NCBI GenBank assembly: GCA_030041195.1
Contig: JASHOI010000016.1
Location: forward strand, 1 to 12,377
Length of the DNA: 12,377 bases
DNA from: Streptosporangiaceae bacterium
Lineage (GTDB): Bacteria; Actinomycetota; Actinomycetes; Streptosporangiales; Streptosporangiaceae
Direction of reading: 5' to 3'
In this document: one piece after another, positions 11,908 to 12,377 of the stretch
How positions within the stretch are numbered: position 1 is the stretch's first letter
Layout of the letters: each line of letters starts with the position of its first letter
Position numbers and translations under genes: made by a program
The notes under the pieces: generated by a model
Databases searched by the model: none
What the model was told of the DNA's origin: nothing
What the model saw: only the letters and a program-made list of their open reading frames with translations

Positions 11908-12153
11908 ATGGGAACCGGCCGGCCCGATGAGATTGACCTGGCGCCGTATCTGCCCCGGGCTGGCGGGCCGCCCGCCATGCCGTCGTCGCTGCGGACCGCG
12001 TCTCGCCGCCCGGCCGACGGTGACCGCACGCTCGTGCTCGATGCGGGCGGCGAGAAAGTGATCGTGGTGCTGGGCGAGGAACCCGGCGACGCAGGCGAGA
12101 TCTGGAACTTCATACGGCAGCGCATGAGCGGCCGGGACAGCGGCCTGATGTGA
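11908..12153 (+). CDS. Hypothetical 81-residue protein
   Basis: Not recognised. The protein opens MGTGRPDEIDLAPYLPR, has a polar Pro-rich middle, and ends in a more ordered part: two likely strands (RTLVLDA, EKVIVVLGE, about 40-57) and a helix (AGEIWNFIRQRMSG). The ATG at 11908 follows GGGGAGG (11898-11904) closely. An in-frame TTG at 11851 would add 19 residues but has no ribosome binding site. A good promoter lies about 80 bases upstream. Only 28 bases separate it from the next gene, so the two probably form one operon, and a paired function is possible. Confidence 0.6.
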   Translation: MGTGRPDEIDLAPYLPRAGGPPAMPSSLRTASRRPADGDRTLVLDAGGEKVIVVLGEEPGDAGEIWNFIRQRMSGRDSGLM

Positions 12154-12181
12154 CGAGCGTGCGTGGCGAAAGGCTGACTTC

Positions 12182-12377
12182 ATGATCCACATCGAGCGGG
12201 GCTGGCTGCCGGCCGGGGCGCAGGCGGTCGCGTTGCGCGACGACGGCCGGATCGTCGTGTTCGTGTCCGATGACCTGTCCGCCCGCGAGCGGCGTGCCGC
12301 GATCCGGGAGGCGCTGCGGGCGGCCCCGGCGGCCGGATGGCGGTCGCCGCGCAGCCCGGTGCTGCTCCCCGCGCTGG
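12182..12377 (+). CDS. Partial gene, possible degenerate ImmA/IrrE-like domain
   Basis: Only the first 65 codons are in the window. The ATG at 12182 follows GAAAGG with eight bases between. The visible segment LPAGAQAVALRDDGRIVVFVSDDLSARERRAAIREALRAA resembles the stretch before and across the zinc motif of small actinobacterial ImmA/IrrE-type proteins, where a strand ends in D-x-x-L-x-x-x-x-RR and is followed by LAHELVH. Here the place of the HExxH motif reads REALRAA, so a metal site is missing at this point. The resemblance is by eye and weak; an unrelated hypothetical protein is equally possible. Confidence 0.5.
   Translation, partial: MIHIERGWLPAGAQAVALRDDGRIVVFVSDDLSARERRAAIREALRAAPAAGWRSPRSPVLLPAL

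Overview
The window is a high-GC stretch, about 70% by eye. It has strong GC bias at third codon positions, frequent GTG starts, GGAGG-type ribosome binding sites, 4-bp ATGA/GTGA gene overlaps and several -10-like TANNNT hexamers six bases upstream of GTG starts (probable leaderless transcripts). Together these point to an actinomycete. The exact genus cannot be read from the sequence.

Layout. (1) Positions 1-2129: a degenerate CGCAT repeat tract and a short promoter region, then an Lrp/AsnC-family regulator translationally coupled to a class-III PLP aminotransferase. This looks like a small amine or amino-acid catabolic unit. (2) Positions 2130-2424: a gap with a weak hairpin and a small ORF of doubtful status. 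(3) Positions 2425-5668: two complete prolyl-tRNA synthetases of different evolutionary types, transcribed head to head from 73 bp. The minus-strand gene is the bacterial type with the INS editing domain. The plus-strand gene is the archaeal/eukaryotic type with a C-terminal zinc-type domain and a terminal tyrosine. (4) Positions 5706-10495: a catabolic island. A tightly overlapping minus-strand operon encodes a class-III CoA-transferase, a citryl-CoA-lyase-like (citrate synthase fold) protein, and the catalytic (LigB-type) and small (LigA-type) subunits of a class-III extradiol ring-cleaving dioxygenase. A divergent amidohydrolase shares its 56-bp promoter region. (5) Positions 10496-12377: a perfect 15-bp-stem hairpin terminator, small uncharacterised ORFs, a probable IS200/IS605-type end remnant, a two-helix membrane protein whose 3' end runs into a 59-bp imperfect palindrome, a palindrome-dense noncoding region, and the start of a two-gene unit that leaves the window. 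The second gene of that unit faintly resembles an ImmA/IrrE-type domain without its zinc motif.

How it may work together. The dioxygenase subunits occur in the order LigB then LigA, the domain order of single-chain gallate dioxygenases, so a catechol or gallate-like ring is the probable substrate. No hydratase or aldolase of the usual 4,5-cleavage pathway is present. Instead, a CoA-transferase and a citryl-CoA-lyase-like protein are co-transcribed upstream. The normal intermediate, 4-carboxy-4-hydroxy-2-oxoadipate, is a structural homologue of citrate. A CoA-thioester route that cleaves such an intermediate to acetyl-CoA plus an oxo-acid is therefore the most interesting hypothesis here. It is inference only. 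The other notable feature is the divergent pair of unlike ProRS genes.
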